Below, piece by piece: positions 61,308 through 64,000 of a DNA stretch of 64,000 bases (positions are counted from its first letter, which is position 1; each line of letters starts with the position of its first letter). Origin of the DNA: Streptomyces sp. NK15101 (GTDB taxonomy: Bacteria > Actinomycetota > Actinomycetes > Streptomycetales > Streptomycetaceae); contig NZ_JAINVG010000039.1 of assembly GCF_020400725.1 (NCBI RefSeq), positions 1 to 64,000 on the forward strand, given 5' to 3'. Position numbers and translations under genes: made by a program. The notes below the pieces were generated by a model. The model saw only the letters and a list, made by a program, of their open reading frames with translations, made no database searches and was not told the origin of the DNA.

Positions 61308-62729
61308 ATGGGCATCGGCATTCTGGCGGGCGTCGTCGTCGGCGCCATCGCCGTTCTGATCGGTGTGTTCAAAATGATGTGGCGCGTCGCGGAACCCAAC
61401 GAGGCGCTGATCATCTCCGGTTCCAACCACAAGAACGAGGGCCTCGGCGACGGCATGGGGTTCCGCATCGTCACCGGTCGCGGGACCCTCGTGCTCCCCG
61501 GCGTCCAGGCGGTGCGGAAGCTCTCGCTGGACCTCAACGAGACGCAGCTGTCCGTCGAGTGCGTCACCCACCAGGGCATTCCGCTCAAGGTCCGCGGTGT
61601 GGTGATCTTCAAGGTCGGTGACGACTTCGTGTCGATCGCCAACGCCGCGCGCCGCTTCCTCGACCAGCAGAAGCTGATGTCGGAGCGGGTGCACATCGTC
61701 TTCGCCGGTCATCTCCGCGCCATCGTGGGCGGGTTGACCGTGGAGGACATGATCCGTGACCGGGAGAAGCTGACCGGGCAGGCGCGTTCGGCCTGTGGCA
61801 CGGAGATGGAGAAGCTCGGTCTGATCGTCGACTCGCTGCAGATCCACGAGATCGAGGATCCCACCGGGTACATCAAGAACCTGGCCGCCCCGCACGCGGC
61901 CGCCGTCCAGCGGGACGCGCGGATCGCGCAGGCGGAGGCGAACCGGCGGGCGACCGAGGCCGAGCAGCAGGCCGCGGCGCGCATGTCGGAGGCGACCCGC
62001 GACAGCGAGATCCTCCAGGCGGGCTACCAGGCCGAGCGGGACCAGGCCTCCGCCCGGGCCCGGCAGGCCGGCCCGCTCGCCGACGCCGCCTCGCGCCAGG
62101 AGGTCGTCGTCCAGGAGACCCGGGTCGCCGAGCTGGAGGGCCTCCGCAAGGAGCAGCAGCTCCAGGCGGAGGTCCGCAAGCCGGCCGACGCGATGGCGTA
62201 CGAGACCCGGACGCTGGCCGCGGCCGAGCGTGACGCCCGGATCTCGGCCGCCGAGGCCGAGGCGAAGGAGACGGAGCTGGCGAGCGCGGCCAAGGCGACG
62301 GCGACCCGGCTCACCGGTGAGGCGGAGGCGGCGGCGCAGCACGCCAAGGGGCTCGCGATCGCCGAGGCCACGCGCGCGAAGGGCCTGGCGGAGGCCGAGG
62401 CCATCAAGGCGCGGGCGGCGGCGCTCGCGGAGAACCAGGAGGCGGTGGTCGCGCAGCAGCTGGCCGAGAAGTGGCCGGAGATCGTCTCCGCGGGCGCCTC
62501 CGCCTTCGGGAACGTCGACCAGATGGTGCTGCTCAACGGCGCCGACGGCATGGCGGACGTCTTCGCCAAGGCGCTGACCATGGGCGGGACCGGGCTCGGC
62601 CTGGCCCGGCAGCTCCTCGCCACGATGAGCCCGGCCGCGCAGGAGAAGCTGGGCGGGGCGGCGCTGTCGGTGCCGCCGGCGCAGCGCGCCGAGGAGAGCG
62701 TGGAGATCCCGGTCGGCGACGAACGGTGA
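61308..62729 (+). CDS. Flotillin-like SPFH protein
   Basis: 473-residue SPFH-domain protein, likely organising membrane microdomains. One N-terminal membrane segment (GILAGVVVGAIAVLIGVF), the SPFH region (about 30-200: RVAEPNEALIISGSNHKN, LVLPGVQAVRKLSLDL, IPLKVRGVVIFKVGDD), then a long Ala/Glu-rich coiled coil (200-400) and a C-terminal tail. Length and order match bacterial FloT. ATG at 61308, GAAGGGGGA 9 bases upstream; a TTG two codons earlier is possible. NfeD-like gene upstream supports assignment. The stop lies within a tandem-repeat array. Confidence 0.87.
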   Translation: MGIGILAGVVVGAIAVLIGVFKMMWRVAEPNEALIISGSNHKNEGLGDGMGFRIVTGRGTLVLPGVQAVRKLSLDLNETQLSVECVTHQGIPLKVRGVVIFKVGDDFVSIANAARRFLDQQKLMSERVHIVFAGHLRAIVGGLTVEDMIRDREKLTGQARSACGTEMEKLGLIVDSLQIHEIEDPTGYIKNLAAPHAAAVQRDARIAQAEANRRATEAEQQAAARMSEATRDSEILQAGYQAERDQASARARQAGPLADAASRQEVVVQETRVAELEGLRKEQQLQAEVRKPADAMAYETRTLAAAERDARISAAEAEAKETELASAAKATATRLTGEAEAAAQHAKGLAIAEATRAKGLAEAEAIKARAAALAENQEAVVAQQLAEKWPEIVSAGASAFGNVDQMVLLNGADGMADVFAKALTMGGTGLGLARQLLATMSPAAQEKLGGAALSVPPAQRAEESVEIPVGDER

Positions 62730-62816
62730 ACCGCGTACGGAAGGGGCGGTGAGCCGCGTGTGAAAAGGGCGGTGAACCGCGTGTGAAAAGGGCGGCGAAC
62801 CGCGTGGGGAAGGGCC
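62725..62816 (+). repeat. Four tandem 23-base repeats
   Basis: Four diverged 23-base copies (starts 62725, 62748, 62771, 62794) of GGTGAACCGCGTGTGAAAAG-like sequence, running across the flotillin stop codon into the terminator. The first copy holds the stop codon. Non-coding after that. Confidence 0.8.
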
Positions 62817-62842
62817 CGGTGCCGTCGTGGCGCCGGGCCCTT
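62810..62842 (+). terminator. Flotillin terminator
   Basis: Stem of 14 pairs (62810-62823 with 62829-62842, one G-T), GC-rich AAGGGCCCGG core, 5-base loop, right arm flowing into TTT. Typical rho-independent terminator for the flotillin transcript, also readable in the opposite direction for the small basic gene. Confidence 0.8.
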
Positions 62843-62861
62843 TCGTGCCGTCCGCTCGGCC

Positions 62862-63032
62862 TCAGTTGTGGCCGAACCTGCGTTCCTTGCGGTGGGACGC
62901 GTGCTCGACGAGGGGCATCGGTGCCGCTCTCGTGGGGGTCGGCGCGCTCTTCTCCTTCGCCGCCGCTTCGGTGCGGTGCTCATGGCCGCCGGTACGGGCT
63001 CCCCGGTTCGTCCGGGTCTGTTTCTTGCCCAC
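62862..63032 (-). CDS. Small basic hypothetical protein
   Basis: 56-residue protein from a GTG at 63032 with GGGAGG 7 bases upstream: begins VGKKQTRTNRGARTGGHEHR and ends HASHRKERRFGHN. Very rich in Arg, Lys and His, no membrane segment, probably disordered; may bind nucleic acid. Good ribosome site and codon bias support it as a real gene. Family not recognised. Confidence 0.6.
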   Translation of the reverse strand: MGKKQTRTNRGARTGGHEHRTEAAAKEKSAPTPTRAAPMPLVEHASHRKERRFGHN

Positions 63033-63109
63033 GATCGTGCCTCCCGTGACGGGTGTCGGACGGTGGTCCGTATGTGCTCAGCCTGGCACGGGGGCATGAG
63101 AGCCGCACG

Positions 63110-63940
63110 TCAGAGGGGGTGCGCGAGGACCTTCCGGAAGGCGGCGAGGGTGGGCGTGCCGGAGGAGCGGTCCAGGACGGCGAAGACGATCTCCTCGAAG
63201 TGGCCGGCGAAGCGGCCGTCGCCGGTGAGGAGGGCCTTGAACGCGCCGGCGACGTCTTCCGGGGCGTTCTGGAAGACCCCGCAGCCCCAGGCGCCGAGGA
63301 CGAGCCGCCGGTATCCGGCCGCCGCCGCCGTCTCCAGGACCCGCTCGGCGCGGGACGCGAGCGCGGCGGGCAGCCGGTGCGCGAGGGCGGGGGTGCGGCG
63401 GCGGACCACGCCGGCGTTGGGCGCGGGCGAGGTGAGGAAACCGACCGTGAAGGGCTCGGCAAGCAGCGCGCCCCGGTCGTCGCGGAAGACCGGGACCCGG
63501 GGCGAGTGGATGACCCGGTCGGTGTAGAAGGCGTCCCGCTCCTCCCGGTGGTGTGCGTAGTAGGCGGGGGCGCGGAGCAGGGTGGCGTGGAGGGCGGAGG
63601 ACCGGCAGAGCGCCTCCTCCTGGGCCTGGGCGCCGTTGAGGTAGCCGCCGCCGGGGTTGCGGGCGGAGGCGAAGTTGAGGACGGCGACGGGGCGGGAGGC
63701 GCCGGCGCGGGTCATCCTGCGGGCGGCGGCCAGGCTGCTCTCGCCGGTGACGTCGAAGGTGGGCACCCGGTCGGTGTCGGGGGTGACGGCGACGGGTTCG
63801 GGGCCGTGGAGTCGGGTTCCGGCCAGGGCGGCCGTCAGGTCCTCGGCGAGGGAGACGGTCCGGCCGTCGGGGGCCTGGTAGCGGCCCGCGGCGACGATCT
63901 CCTCGGTCTGCCGCGCGATGGCGCGCAGTCGTGCACTCAT
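63110..63940 (-). CDS. TIGR02452-family (bacterial PARG-like) protein
   Basis: 276-residue macrodomain-type protein of the TIGR02452/bacterial PARG-like family, predicted to hydrolyse ADP-ribose chains. The PARG signature is present: VLNFASARNPGGGYLNGAQA followed by QEEALCRSSALHATLL (with the catalytic Glu pair), plus LGAWGCGVFQNAPEDVAGAF, which forms the ADP-ribose pocket. Start at 63940 (MSARLRAIARQ) preferred over an upstream ATG. Single gene; no ADP-ribosyltransferase is in this window. May counter toxin-type ADP-ribosylation or act in DNA-damage response. Confidence 0.85.
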   Translation of the reverse strand: MSARLRAIARQTEEIVAAGRYQAPDGRTVSLAEDLTAALAGTRLHGPEPVAVTPDTDRVPTFDVTGESSLAAARRMTRAGASRPVAVLNFASARNPGGGYLNGAQAQEEALCRSSALHATLLRAPAYYAHHREERDAFYTDRVIHSPRVPVFRDDRGALLAEPFTVGFLTSPAPNAGVVRRRTPALAHRLPAALASRAERVLETAAAAGYRRLVLGAWGCGVFQNAPEDVAGAFKALLTGDGRFAGHFEEIVFAVLDRSSGTPTLAAFRKVLAHPL

Positions 63941-64000
63941 GTCCTCAGGATGATCGTTTCGTCTCGGCCGGGACAACGGGTTTTCCGGGGGGTCCGTAGT

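Noticed and set aside
62725..62816. Four 23-base repeats as a CRISPR array
   Set aside because: Copies are adjacent with no spacers, diverged, and there are no cas genes.

Overview
The base composition (very high G+C, with G or C at nearly every third codon position), the GTG and TTG starts, and the gene families (LAL/LuxR, PucR and AraC regulators, a sugar ABC importer without its own ATPase, a DUF305/DUF6153-type pair, CE1758/CE1759-type flavin enzymes) point to a Streptomyces or close relative. It looks like chromosomal accessory DNA. I see no rRNA, tRNA, CRISPR array, insertion sequence, integrase or replication origin.

Layout. 0.3-5.6 kb: VanZ-like protein, hemerythrin protein, ATP-grasp protein, acyl-CoA oxidase, DUF1232 protein. 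5.6-9.2 kb (minus): a membrane-lipid cluster of PAP2 phosphatase, YihY/BrkB protein and a PAP2-diacylglycerol kinase fusion. 9.5-14.1 kb: RibD-type reductase, two hypothetical proteins, an AraC regulator and a lipase-family hydrolase. 14.1-41.4 kb: 27 kb entirely on the minus strand. It holds a STAND regulator, several alpha/beta hydrolases (one lacking its nucleophile), AraC, PucR and two LAL regulators, a two-component flavin monooxygenase, a chloroperoxidase-type hydrolase, a sugar ABC operon ending in a LAL regulator, an acetyltransferase interrupted by 39 aspartates, an amidohydrolase, and a redox group (FAD reductase, Dps, DoxX, isochorismatase-type hydrolase). 41.7-49.9 kb: SRPBCC protein, a ThiC remnant, a two-component system, an MMPL exporter, pirin, TPR protein and a His-rich membrane/lipoprotein pair. 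50-54 kb: amidohydrolase and NCS1 permease divergent from a TetR gene across a long palindrome. 54-64 kb: second FAD reductase, thioredoxin, thiolase, LacI regulator divergent from an MFS transporter, NfeD-like/flotillin pair, a small basic protein and a PARG-like protein.

How it fits together. The window is dominated by small-molecule turnover: import (ABC, NCS1, MFS), hydrolysis (eight alpha/beta hydrolases, two YtcJ-type amidohydrolases, an isochorismatase-type enzyme), flavin-dependent oxidation, acyl-CoA metabolism, and many local regulators. Several families occur twice or three times (FAD reductases, YtcJ amidohydrolases, lipase-type hydrolases, EstC-like hydrolases, AraC, LAL), which suggests growth by duplication or repeated acquisition.

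The most unusual signals are the 19-unit hexanucleotide array in the acetyltransferase, the Ser-to-Ala hydrolase, the truncated ThiC-like gene, the near-perfect operators in front of the NCS1/TetR and MFS/LacI pairs, and a hairpin covering the flotillin ribosome binding site. Substrates are not identifiable from sequence alone, and function assignments rest on motifs read by eye.
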